From NCBI GenBank assembly GCA_032191485.1, contig JAVDOI010000019.1, positions 10,075,784 through 10,139,783 on the forward strand: a DNA stretch of 64,000 bases. Direction: 5' to 3'. This DNA comes from Leptoclinus maculatus (lineage: Eukaryota > Chordata > Actinopteri > Perciformes > Stichaeidae). The notes below the pieces were generated by a model that was given only the letters and a program-made list of their open reading frames with translations, was not told the origin of the DNA and made no database searches. A program made the translations under genes and the position numbers. Below are positions 13,401 through 25,814 of this stretch, piece after piece; the first letter of the stretch is position 1; each line of letters opens with the position of its first letter.

Positions 13401-16312
13401 ATACCAATCAGTCGGTCTGCTATTCGCTGGCGGGGGGGGGGGATGTGTGTGCAAGAATCAGTACGAGCTGATTCTTGCACACTCTGACAGATCTACCAAT
13501 GCTAAAATGTCAGCACGCTGTTGGACTGGAGAGGGACAAAGAAAGAGGAAGGGGTAAAATGCTAACTAAAAGTCACAACTCCTCTGAGCACAGGTTGGGG
13601 TTAATGTTGCAAACAGCAGTATCAAACCGCTCACAGCTCCTGACCTAAAAATGTCAGAAATGAAATACTGAGTGAAAAACTTTTGTCATTCTCTCAACGT
13701 ATCCCGGTTTCTGGCGAGTACACACAGTCACACAAAGTCAATAAGGGAATATAAGATTTTACACTGATTCACCTCAAACTATTTGGTGCCACAGGGGGCA
13801 CAAAGTACGAGGCATGTTTTAAGCTACTGTATGTCAATGTCCACAGCTAATCTAGTCAATTAGCTATGGTGACATTAGTGTTGGAAACTGTGGCATTAGT
13901 GTCAGTCAGTGGGTGCCAGTCAAAGCACATTTGCATTTCCGCTGCTCGAGCTGCACTTTTAACGACCGCACTGAACTTCAACGTACAAGGGAGGCATCAG
14001 GTGAACTGTAAAACACGACAAGAAGCAGCCAGGCAGCTTCATCCATCACAACAAGGTGATTTTTTTTTTTTTCTTCTTAAAAATAACAGAAGCCACGGGA
14101 CCTGGTCTGGAGCCAACAAGAGCTTTTATTATCAACGGAGAAGAAATGAAGCCTGGCTCATTGGAAGGCGGATAATGTGCGGGGCGATTTGATCTCTAAT
14201 GTGAAATGGGGATATTATCAGAATATATATATATATAAATGAAAAAGAGCCCTCTTATGGGACAACTTGTCTAGTTGCCTTAGTACTCTGAGAAATTGCA
14301 TGCATGTGCACGACCCATCGGGGTGAGCCCATTCATCCTTATGGGGCTCTGGGGCCCTTTCACCTGCTCAGTATGGGCAGTGTAGGGTTATGTTTTACTG
14401 AAGGAAGACTAGCCGACAGGCGCTGTATTTAAAAGTGCAGCTTAACTCTGCAATGCTTTGGATTGTCTTGAAGGACTCAAATGGCCAGCTACTGTTAAGG
14501 GACGACAGCAAGCCCGATACCTAGCAGATCTGCTAAAGTACAGAAATAAACACACTTTGTGGCTATGGCCATGATGTACACACTCTTCCCAAGACTGCAT
14601 TGTGGTACAGAGAAATGATTAATGTATTTGAAGCACAGCCCAGGAATCCTCCTCTGTATTGGTGAGCAGTGTTGCTGGCAAGTATAGGCACAATGCCCAG
14701 TCTGGTCCAGCAGCCTCTCAAGGTTTAGCTCCCCAGACGGACAGGGTGATGGGTCCGGGATCGTCGGTGAATGTGGGCAGATCAATGATTTCACGCTGGG
14801 AAAGGAGATGTCGATCCATGACACTGCTGACTGACTAGTCTTCAATCACAGAGTGATACTCACAAAGTATTGATACTCTGAACCTCTGTGAAAACACCAC
14901 ATGATTAGATCGTATCAGAGACCCTGTCTTGACATGTTGTTGTTTTTATAGGGAGCTGGAGAAAAACACTGCTGACTTGATCTTGGCTACGAGTGCATGA
15001 TCTCTGTGTCGTTTTAGACAACAGCTTTGTGATGATTCGCCTATAATAATTCTATCCTTCTCTCCAAACAGGGAAAGAAAGGAGAAGTTGTATCCCATAT
15101 GCAACACAAACAGTAAAACTCCAGTACAGGCTGATCAACTGACAAACTTTTCATGATGTTCATGCTTATTGTGTGTGTTGGGGTCAAAAAAATCTAAATG
15201 ACTAATTATAATATGTGGGCTTACAAAGTCTGGTGTCCTCATGTGAATGTGTGTGTGTGTGAACTTACTCTGACATTAGGTTCTGCAGATGTTTAGTCTG
15301 CTGAGAGAGCAGAATGTCCCGAATTGGAATGATAATAAGAACTGTAGAAGCGTTGAGACCTTTGTGCCAGAAGTTGCAGACACTATTCTCAGACTACATG
15401 GCGTGGACGCCATTTTGTGTGTGTGTGTGACCTTTTGTGACGAAGACCTCATTGTAAACCAATCCTGTGCCGGCCCATTGCATGTTGTTTACTCAGTATA
15501 AATATCAGAAGCTCAGAGTCAGAACTCCGAGCGGCCTTGATGTACATATCCTGTATGTGGATCAACTCTGTCTCTTTCTTTGCAAAGAATAAATTAAATG
15601 TCCTGTGTTTAATTTTGTGAGAAACATATCTTACAAAATGTGTCGCAGAGTTTGGAGCCTTGTACAAGCACGGACGTCCAAGCTTAAGCGGCATCATGCA
15701 TCATCAATGAGGTACCGTTGACTAAAATAAAACAAGACATCGCTGCGAAGGATTACTTAGCCAAAGTTTAAATTCTCTACAATACAGAAATAAATGGAAG
15801 AAAAAGTCAGGCTCAAAAGATGTGGAAAGATAAAAACAATCTGCCAAAACATTGCGCTTTGTTGGGAATACATCCTTTGATGAGCTAAAAGCGTTGTCAC
15901 ACTGTATAAATATCAGCAACAGTAACTTTTTGTTGTGTCTGAATTTGATAATGGAACACCAATCAGGCTGTAACCTCACAACTCAATACAGTGTCATGTG
16001 TAACCTACATGAACGCTTCTGTCAAACACTCTACGGCTTCAGCAAATACGAATGCTCTTAACAGAACAGGCCAGGAAAAAAAAAATCAAAAATCAAACTC
16101 AATCACAGGAAGTGTTAACCACTCTGCAAGGACATTGCTGGTCTATGACCATCTTCTTAACTTTAATGGAAATAGTGCTATGGTTCAAAAAGCACAATCA
16201 AATACAGAGTGCTTACAACCTTGCTGACCAAGAATGTTCAATTTGTGCTTCTTCCCCTTGTTCTTTTCTTTATATACGCGGCTGAAGTGTATGTGTCGGC
16301 ACACTGCATACC

Positions 16313-16319
<7 letters not shown>
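10496..16319. other. Non-coding stretch, possible enhancer-type DNA
   Basis: No coding exon that I can support. 12,085-12,330 is a balanced-composition, motif-rich stretch that resembles conserved non-coding DNA in style. A perfect hairpin lies at 13,447-13,482 and is listed separately. Remaining sequence shows no structure I can explain. Confidence 0.5.
13447..13482. repeat. Perfect inverted repeat, 15-bp arms, 6-nt loop
   Basis: The left arm 'gtgtgcaagaatcag' at 13,447-13,461 is exactly complementary to 'ctgattcttgcacac' at 13,468-13,482, around the loop 'tacgag'. It follows a G10 run and a short GT tract almost directly. The pairing is seen in the sequence, and its function is unknown. 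It is too short for a typical microRNA precursor on its own. Confidence 0.9.

Positions 16320-16406
<87 letters not shown>
16320..16406. repeat. Long CA microsatellite
   Basis: About 87 bp of pure (CA)n is directly visible. It produces spurious Thr-His and Cys-Val frames on both strands. Confidence 0.97.
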
Positions 16407-16408
<2 letters not shown>

Positions 16409-18774
16409 GTCGAAGACTCCAGAGACCCAGAGCGCCCTTTCTCTCTCCCTCTTTTTCTAATCCTGGCAATTAGCGAGAAATAATTAATGATAAAAATGAA
16501 AAAAGTTGAGGGCAGAGAGCCTTGAAGATAGAGTTCTGCACCGTAAGCATTCAATTCCCCCTCTCAAGGTCCTCAAGGTCCACGGCTCTCTGGCTCTGAT
16601 CCTCATACAGCTACTGGGGGAGGCTCGAACAAAGGCCTCTTTGATATCAGCCCGCCCTCCGTCACTTGATTTCACCCTCTACTCCTTCGTTTTTTTCTTC
16701 TCCTGTTTTCCTAACCGTCTTCGCAAACAACTCACTTTCTCCCATCTTCTTTTTCTCTCCCTCTCACCCGTTCCCGTCAATGTCATCCGCCTGCCTGCTT
16801 AGGGTCCATCCGAATATACTTCGAAGGTTACACCAGACATCTGCTGGTGCACCCCCCCCCCCCCCCCCCCCCACCCCCCCACCCCCCAGAGTAAGGCTGT
16901 GTTTGATTGCCTCCCTGTGAAATTAATAAGAGTAGCCATTAACAATCTGGTATAAATAGGAGGGCCGGTAGATGTGGAGCTGTGAAGGGTTGTGCGATGC
17001 AGCTGAACCTCGATCATCGTGCGGCGCAGCGATGGAGCCGAGAGTGGTGGGGGAATGGGAAGTCACTCCCGGGCCACATACAAGCATAATGTGGTCTCGT
17101 GATCAGAGAGAAAGTGCAATGTCATCCCAGTCTCGGGAGCAAATGCGATGTGATGTCTGTACAGGCTTTTATGTTTATTTTTCTTAATATGTACAACTCT
17201 TTGTAAGCATCTAGAGTTCCCCCAAGGAAATCAATATTCATGTTCATATGCTGTTCACTGCATACGCCTGCATATATGTATGTATGCATGTATGGACATT
17301 CACTCTGAGCAGACAGACAGACAGCTGAACAGAACGCATGAAGGAGAGAGGGCGGGAGGGAAGAAAAAAAAAAAAAAAAACACTCCTGAGCACTCCTGCC
17401 CCCCGGTGGCCGTTTGCAGCAGCAGCACCACTGACTGTGCGAGGAAGGCTGCGACGGAGTTACAGTGGAAGGGGGACTGCTGTGTGAGTAGTCTGGGGGT
17501 TTCTGCTTATTGCACCACCTATTCCTCCTGAAGGGTGGCTTTGATCTTTGCATACATTTAAATTCCAAAAAGGCAAGAAATGCGGAGGGGTGGTAAAAAT
17601 CATTCATTCATAAATGCAAGCGACATGGATTTAGATCTTGAATTACAGGGAGAGCAGACATCATTTCATAATACTCTTTGAGCTAATTGTGTTTCATTGG
17701 GCAGATATTTCAAACATTTTATGTCAGACTTTGAATATTGCCATCATAGAGATGTTTCACTGCCACTGGCAGTGATAACTTAGCGCAAATTTGAAGCATG
17801 CACAGATACACCAGTTCTATAACAAGCGCGCTAGATTTCCCCTCTTACCCTATATCTTCTTGGACACATCTGTTTGTTTCATCTTAACCAAACGACGGCA
17901 CACTTTACGGGAATGCAGTGCGGGAAAAGCTGGCGTGCAAGTGTAAAGCTGAAATTAAGTAGGTAGGGAAGGATTATCACAGTATCAGAAATGCTTGCAG
18001 AAAAGCTTTGTGAGGAACCTGCAGAAAGGTATCTGATCTGGTGGATCAGTCAACACTGCGACTGCAGTCTATGCTGTTGGCCAGCAGATGGCATCAGCAG
18101 TTAGTGCAGTGTGCTGTGGTGCAGTGCTACCACCCCGATGTTGCCTGTCATCTGGGTCAGTGTCTATGGTGAGGCAACTGCATTTTGGCATTCTCCTGGT
18201 GGACCAAAGACACGTCTAGTCATTTTGCCAGTACAACTTAGGTTCCAGATTTCAGGAAAACAGTGCAAATGCATGCACGTCGTCTGCACAACTCGTTCCA
18301 CTCGGTCTCTTATCAGTCTCTGCTTGATATTTCAATCCTCTCAACTGCTAACCCTCCCACACACTTACACTCACACATTCTCACACGCATCCCTGTCAAA
18401 GTGTCTTCGACCTAGCAGCACACCAGTTGCTAGTGTGTGTGTGTGTGTGTGTGTGTGTGAAGGAAAGAAAGAGAATGCGAGAGATCATTAATACACATGC
18501 TAAGGAGCATGGTAAAACTTGTCTGGGGAATCAATAGAAACATCAGAAGGAGGAAGAGGAAGATCATGTATTGACTGAGGTAATGGGGTGAGGCGAGATA
18601 AAAAATTGCATTTGGCTGTTTTCATCTGGACTGTAAAATGTACAGAGTATCATCGTGAGAAGGGCAAAATTCACCGGTTTGGTTAAAGGGCCAGAAACTT
18701 AATGGTGCGTGTTCATGTGCTGTCATGTGACCATCTTTAGACAAGACCACTGTGGAGAAGACATTAACCTGTTA
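16407..18774. other. Non-coding stretch
   Basis: No supported gene. 16,560-16,690 and 16,915-17,130 are balanced, TAAT-containing sequence that could be conserved regulatory DNA. A GT microsatellite is at about 18,434-18,459. Confidence 0.5.
16851..16888. repeat. C-rich homopolymer tract
   Basis: C runs are interrupted by two A residues. The minus strand is therefore nearly pure G and could form a G-quadruplex. The tract could also vary in length between individuals or be an assembly weak point. Confidence 0.9.
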
Positions 18775-18905
18775 AGAGATAAGATAAGATCATCCTTTAT
18801 TAGTCCTGCAGCGGGGACATTTACAGGATTACAGCAGCATAGTGGATAGTACATAGAGACATAGATGAAAACAAGTATTATAAATAGGTAAATAAGTAAT
18901 AAACA
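18775..18905. repeat. Dispersed teleost retroposon-like fragment
   Basis: The text 'gataagataagatcatcc' followed by 'tttattagtcctgcagcgg' and 'acaggattacagcagca' is one I recognise as widely scattered in teleost genomes, probably the 3' end of a LINE or SINE. The class is uncertain, and no second copy occurs in the window to align against. Confidence 0.5.
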
Positions 18906-21866
18906 AGGGTTTAGTTAGAGTTACATTTGGGCTTTTTGTGAATGTCCACATGCCCTCCTTTGCTCAGGAGCAACGAGTTCATCATATCTCGTCTCTGGCC
19001 TGGGCTGAACAATAACAAATGCCAGCTGGCCCGAGGACAGTAGAAAGCTACGCCGACACAGTAAACTCACCAGCTCACTATCCAATCAGAAGAGTGCTGA
19101 AAAAAAGAAACTACCAGAAATAATATTTTGTCCTTATAGCCTCTCTGCTTTTAGACTGCTCCTGACATCTGACTCACAAACCAAGAGGAGTCACAGGCAC
19201 ACGTGTTGGCCTACAAATACAGAAGATGATCGCGTCATCTTAGACAACCATCAGCATCATCATCACTGTCACCTGACAACCACATTGCTCAAACTCTCCA
19301 ATCAGCCAGGAAACAGCAGTTGAGATTTACTAATTGTGCCTATTCTTATCAAAAATAGGAAAGATGAGGCACTCTTAAAAAAAAAAAAAAAAAAAAAGGA
19401 TTCAGCAATATAGATAGCAAGTTTAAGTTTTTGTATGTCTTACCCACCAAGCATTATTAGTTTGTTTGTTTCTTAATGCAATTGATTTAACTGTGTAACA
19501 GGTGATTAAAAAAAGGTGAGTTGAGCAGGATTATGTAAATTAACAATAGACATTGAACCCTGTCTGCAAGTACAATGGTAATACCGTATCAAATGTAATG
19601 ATACTATGGTACTCGTGAAATGTACACTCATACTGTCCCATCACAGTGGTGACCAAGTTGCCATGCTTCTGAACTCTCATGGTATTGTAGCATGGAAGTT
19701 GGATGGCAACAGAATACAGTATAATATTTCACCTCATGCAGTGAAAATACCACTGACCTTATCGCCAGTGTTGACTTTAAAATGGTTCTGAGCTAACATT
19801 AGCTTGGCTAACAAGTCCAGCCTTAATGTGCTAGTAACGTTAGCTTAAAAGGCCGACACTGTGCTATGAAATAGCCCAGCATGAAAACAGCATGGAGTGA
19901 ACGGTTCGACGTTTCATGACTTGGCTACAATGTAACCACGACGCACATGGATTGGCACTACCTCAATCATTAACTCGCCATGTGCATGAGAGTTCGTGGT
20001 GTTCTGAATGTTGTTAGTACTCACAAAAACTGGTTTAATTGAATCACATTTTCCACTGGTGGTATAACGTTGGTCAACCATGTAGACTCAGATGCAACTT
20101 AACTCCAAATGATATGAAGGTTGTGTTGATGAAGTAGCCTGTTGGAGAGGGGTATTAGTATTATGTTCAGTGTTAAACTTATTGTTGTATCCACCCTGAT
20201 ATGTCTTGGTGTCACATCAAAACCAAAATGCCTGTAAAACTGGCCACGGTCAAGTCTGCAGACCACAGCACCTTCGTATGATCTAACATATACAACACCT
20301 AACTGGTTGATCATCTTTTTTTGATAAAGTTTCAGTTGTGAATGAGAAAACATAGAAAGTCCCTTGATGTTGATGTTGTTGAAGGACATGCATCATTTTC
20401 CATCAGCTTGGTGTGACACAACACCTCTTGAACCCATTTGGAGCCATCACCTGTTTTAGTCATGCCGGAGCCTCCCCGTCAGGGATACATTGATAAAAAA
20501 ACACCATATAGAAGGACAGTGCTGTGCACAGACATTTTTGGGGAAGGGTGCCCAAATGTCAAAAAGGACACCCCTGTCCCATTTATTTATAAAAAATAAA
20601 GTTACATACAGCACATATTTTACTTGCTGCATATTTATCTATTTAAATTTTCATACAATAATGCAGATGTTTAATACTCAACAAATGATGGATGCAATGT
20701 TGGACCCGCAGAGCAATACAAGTAAACATCCATTGGGGGATCCTCCCCTGGGATTTTTTTTTTTTTTTTTCTTTTTTTTATAAGCAAGCTCTATTTTGAT
20801 GCTTATTTTTATACAATCTGGCACCTTATTTAAGAAAGCGAGAGAAAAGAAGAGACGGGGGGGACAGCTGCGTTTGCCACACAAGCTTTTGTGCTTGAAT
20901 GAGCTCAACATTTATATTCATATTAACTATTTTAGCAGTAAAAAAACAGACCCAGGGCTATAACCCAATATCCAGAACCTAAACAAACACTATCGCCACC
21001 TGGCTGGCTGTCACCGCTGAAGGCAGGTCAGGGAGACGTGGATGCTGCTCTGCAGTGCGCTCGATTTGCGTACGTTAACTGTGGTGGCTATGACAAGGGA
21101 AGTCAAAGAGGAGCAGGGGCTCGTGCGGTCCATCTTTGGTCTATCCAAAGCCAGAAAGCAATCTTGGAGTCCTGTTTTATTTAGGCAGAATAATCCAAGA
21201 GAAAATAATGACAATTTTGGAATAATATACTTAAAGCAAGAGGTAATCAGGAAGTGGTGAAAGAAGTTGTAGAAATCCCTCCAGCAGTTATCTGCACTTG
21301 TTGGTTACCAAACAGACCATGAAGTTGCCGTTGTCGTTGCTCACTCTTCTATGCAGCTATAGAGGAATAATTGAGAGGAATGGCGCCTCATTTTTCAGTG
21401 AAATAAAAAGGAAAAAATGTGTCATGGAACATATGGTCAAAACCAAAACACAGAAATAGTTTGGGAAGTTTCATTTTTGTTTGTGTGTGGTTATTATTTA
21501 ATTTGGATTTACCAGTAATGAAATGAGAAACTGAACAGTCACAAAAGCTCTTTTTCTAACTCAGTTTGGCAATAATTGTCGAAGCCTTATATATTAAACC
21601 AAGCAAATATAATAATATAATTTTAAACAGACACCACTGTTTAGGTGGCAAACTTGGAAATCACCGTGGCAACGATGCCAGTTTGCCATTGTGGTCCACT
21701 ATCATCTCGCGATGCTGACGCTGCCAGTCTTCTTTTTTATTCCTTTAAGGCCACAGCATGAATGCAGCATCACCACTCATGTGCTAGTGCGCGTGCCTCC
21801 TGTCGGGTGTCACGAGGCAGGCGCGTGTGCTCGTGAACACTTGCCTGTGTGTGAGCGGTGGTGCAC

Positions 21867-21867
<1 letters not shown>

Positions 21868-21905
<38 letters not shown>
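21868..21905. repeat. GT microsatellite
   Basis: An uninterrupted (GT)n run of about 38 bp is directly visible. Confidence 0.95.
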
Positions 21906-21906
<1 letters not shown>

Positions 21907-22312
21907 GGGGGGATGCACGAGGCGCCGTATGTCACTTGATCTCGAACATCACAGCAGATAGATGAAGCTGAAGCGCTTAAATGGGAGGAGGGCTTTGCGT
22001 CACTGGAAAGGTGGCTGCCCCGGATATGTGAATGGATTAAGAAGAGAACTACATGAATGACTGCATGAATGACAAAACAATGAATGAATGCTTTACAACT
22101 ATTTCCTAAATTTAATTTGCCCTCCTTTTGCAGCCCATCTGACTCTCTTTCAGATAAAGTTGTTGGATACATTGCAGAAACTTGTCTCATAGTGTTTGCT
22201 TTATCATAATCATGATGAGGTCACATATTATATTAAAACAACTTTTAAACTGATCTGTGGTTCATGTGTTGCACATGTTTACACAGAGTGGTGTAGTCTT
22301 ACATTATTTCAA

Positions 22313-22334
22313 GGGGGGGGGGGGGGGGGGGGGG
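22313..22334 (+). repeat. G22 homopolymer
   Basis: Twenty-two consecutive G residues are directly visible. The run is a potential G-quadruplex former and a likely sequencing or assembly trouble spot. Confidence 0.95.
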
Positions 22335-23737
22335 AACAATGAAAAATCTGTGTTTTCCTGAAAGCATAATGTCGACCTACACTGTGGATATTTGCATTCT
22401 TGTAATCATTAAGTTTAGACCATCATTTTTGCTCATGCAGTATTTGTTGAATGTTGAACTTAAGATTCTATGAGAGCCAAAATACTGCAAAGCTGTCCAT
22501 CAAGTGTTTGGGAGGCTAACCAACCAGGTCCCATCCTCAATGACGGGCACATGCAACAAAATGTATCTCTAGGTACTTACTAGTTACACATTCTCTTTCT
22601 AGGGGCTTGACACCTATTTGAACTGAGAATATGACACATTTTTGGCAATAACTGATAAATTAAATGATGAGCTGAAGATACAACCAGTGTTTTGTGTGGT
22701 TCTTATTGAAAGCAGGCGTAGCGCTGGGACACATTTACTTGGTCACTTACCATCTTTTATTCACACCGTTTTTTAATTTACCCACATTTTGTTTTCCCAG
22801 TAGATGACCAAAACAAAAACAGCAACATATACATAACTAAATTAATTCATTATGTACATATTACCATTTGAGCTTGGTGGCGTTGATCATTATTCTTAAA
22901 TTGTGGTACATGCTGTTTTGCGATTCGACAAGGACTTTAGTTACAACTGCGCATTTGTTTTTGATTTAACCTGCACCCAGTGTCACGGGCATCAAAAACG
23001 TCCTGATTAGATGGTATTAGAGGACAACCAGCAGTGCTCTAGGTCCAGCGCCCCAGGTTCCGTGTGTTGACAGCTCACCATGGCTCACTACAGAAGCATT
23101 CTCCCAAGGCTCTAGGACCAATGACTTGAGGTATAGGTCCTGCTCTACTTCTTAATTCTTAGTCTCCCTGTGTCAAATTCTAGTTCGGAGACTTTTGTTG
23201 CTTCAACTTTGCACTTGCATATTCTTAAAATGAAAATGTGTTTGATCAATACACCTCACAGACCTATAAACCTAAGGGCCAGGCGGGATTAAACATTGCT
23301 CAAAGAGCGAGAGGAAGAGGGGTTAATGGGGCCCATCGTCTTATTTTTGACCCTGGGTCCCTTAGCAGGTTAATCTGTCCATGAATTGACCAAAATGTTT
23401 CAGCTGTGGTGCAAGCCTAAAGACATATTTTGTGATACCATAGAAGTCTGTCTGTTAAGAGTGTATACGATAAAGGTTAATACATTGCTATAAAAGCATA
23501 AACTGTGTACCTTAGCTGAAGGGTTACTGTGCATGCCGCATAAATATGTCCCGGGTTCAATTTCAACTGTGGGACCTAACTAAAATCTTTAAAAAAAAAT
23601 TAAATAATAAAATAAACTGCAATAATGTCATTTTAATTAAGGTATCAAATGGTACCAATGACATGATAATGAGTGAGAGAAATATAGTGCTGGAATACCA
23701 TATCAGAACAGTCCTTTAGTACAATATGATGGTGATA

Positions 23738-23807
23738 CACACACACACACACACACACACATATGTATATATACATATATGTTACAGTATATATATATAT
23801 ATATAGA
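23738..23807. repeat. CA/TA compound microsatellite
   Basis: (CA)n passes into interrupted TA-rich sequence ending in (TA)n. Confidence 0.9.
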
Positions 23808-24069
23808 CCCCTTATACTCTTTGGACCTTATATGCTCCTTAAAGTACAATCAAATCTGACAATCACACAAAAACACAAGAAAGGATATACTGCAGTATAA
23901 AAAGATGATATTGATAACTTAAAAATATTCAACAATAATTTATTATCAGGTATATGTTAAATACCCTATGAAAAAATGACAAAGGGATATTTCCTTGTGG
24001 TTGGAATGAATGTGTAAGTGTGTGTTGAGATGGAGCTCAGTAAGCAGTGAAGGGAAACCAAAGAGAAAA

Positions 24070-24075
<6 letters not shown>

Positions 24076-24131
<56 letters not shown>
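24076..24131. repeat. GT microsatellite
   Basis: (GT)n with one interruption, about 56 bp, followed by a G7 run. Confidence 0.95.
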
Positions 24132-25790
24132 CAGGGGGGGTGAGGGGGGGTCAGAAGATTATGGATTGATAGAAAGAAATAGTCGCCAAAAACAGCCCCC
24201 AACTACCCTTTACCCCAACCCCCTCCCCCCAGCCTGGGGTTTGAATTAATGCGTTTCTATTTTTGGCTCTCCCGTGTTTCCAGGGGAAACCTAATGACGC
24301 AATGACGTCAATGCAGGTCACCAGCAAGAAGCAGGCTGGAGGAATTGAGTGGCTTCCATTAGAGCTTTTGCAGCATTTTCCACAGAGGAGGGAGGAGGAC
24401 AAAATGGATTATGATTAAGAAATGCACAGAAATAAAATAAATATAGACCGAAATGAATGGGAGGCAATGCGACTGACGTCTGGGAAGAGAGAGGATGGAG
24501 GGAGGGTGAAAGGGTGGAGGTGGAGGGGTGGTGGGGGGGCCCTACTGCTGCATATCAATGGGTGCCGTTCAAATTCCCAGGGATTATTGGAGGGAAAAAA
24601 GGGGGGGAAGAGAAAAATGATGCACGCTTCCTCGGATCGGTGACGACTGGGTGAGCCCATTCTATTCTTATTGTTTTTCTCTTTGCTTATTGTTGAAGTG
24701 AGTAAAACAACAACCTGCCATTCTGTTTTCGTGCTTATAGACAGTGTTGCCATATAGAGAGAGCCATTGAGAAATTCATCCCCGAGTTTTGACGGTGACG
24801 CGTGAGTGGCCAGTGTTTTCTCCGGAGAGACGTGTTGATGTGTGCTGATCGGGGGGGAAGAAAAAAAACAAAAAACATATTCAACTAAAAGTGTCTTCGT
24901 GTTGACTTCCACTGAGTTGATTGCAATTATTTATCATCAACCGCAGCGGCGGACGTGCTCCGTCTACAGCGCTGTAATAGGCTGCCGATGCAATACAAAT
25001 TCTGCATCCATCGATACACATTCACCGCTGAGAGAGAGAGAGAGAGAGAGAGAGCGCGCGCGCTAAGGGGGAAATACATTTTAGTGCAATAATTGCAATT
25101 TTGAAGACTATCCGTAATCTCCGAAATGTTAGAAACACCATCAAATCATCAAGGCAATACTTGCGAGCATGTGTCGTCTAATTGCAATCACTCAACATCT
25201 TGACATCAATTTGGATAGTAAAATGTAAACGATTCGAGCTATAGATAGAAATGGAGCTGGTTGATCATCATTTGTCGAGAAGCTACTTTTCACTGCCGGG
25301 CGGTGTGTGTGTGAGAGAGAGAGAGAGAGAGCGTGTGTGTGTGTGTGTGATGGGGGGGGGGGGGTAGTCGTGCGCGTAGAACCTTGAAGAAGTAACGTTA
25401 CTTCTGTTAGCGTGGAATAGCGAAGATAAGACCGTTCCACTGGTGCACGCGGGCGCGCACACACGCACGCACAAGCACACATCGTTTCGGCAGGCCTTTC
25501 AATGCGTTATGGCAACAAGTGCCAATTCATGCACGATCAATTCATTTCCAGACTGCTGCACACCCCGTAGTGACGCCTAAGAAGAGATATTTAATATGGT
25601 TGTGTCAGCTGCTTTTATTGTATCTTTTTATTTCTTTTTTTATTTTAGATTGTTGGTGTTTCTGTCACCCTTTTTTTTTTAACAACTCCACTTTTCTCTC
25701 TTTCCACAAACGCTCCAGTGCAGGGCGTTTACCACGCAGCGGGAGCTGGTTTCAGCACCGCGGACAGCTCCCTCCGTGTATTTCAGCACC
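24132..25790. promoter_or_regulatory. Candidate regulatory/5' leader region
   Basis: 24,240-24,420 is balanced, non-repetitive sequence with TAAT and CRE-like (TGACGTCA) motifs and resembles conserved non-coding DNA. 24,930-25,480 is locally richer in CpG, with GA, GC and GT simple repeats, as often seen around vertebrate gene starts. A strong start codon with a splice donor follows at 25,791. That this is a promoter and leader is an inference. No TATA box or transcription start is evident. Confidence 0.3.
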
Positions 25791-25814
25791 ATGGAGAGCG
25801 CTCTCCCTACTTTT
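25791..25814 (+). CDS. Candidate first coding exon (MESALPTF)
   Basis: An ATG in an almost ideal vertebrate start context (cagcaccATGG) opens eight codons, Met-Glu-Ser-Ala-Leu-Pro-Thr-Phe. A consensus splice donor (GTAAGG) follows immediately at phase 0. The upstream DNA is the most CpG-rich of the first half of the window. If not spliced, the frame ends after 29 codons. I do not recognise the protein and can see no partner exon downstream in the window, so the exon could belong to a gene whose next exon is far away. It could also be a chance arrangement. Confidence 0.25.

Larger units (their letters stand above)
18906..23737. other. Non-coding stretch with likely repeat remnants
   Basis: No supported gene. 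19,560-19,990 and 20,480-20,920 have the look of decayed repeats: A or T homopolymers at about 19,378-19,398 and 20,755-20,778, and motifs such as 'ggatcctcccctggga'. I cannot name the families. Confidence 0.45.

Noticed and set aside
16185..16554. Cys-Val and Thr-His repeat proteins
   Set aside because: They come from translating a (CA)n microsatellite.
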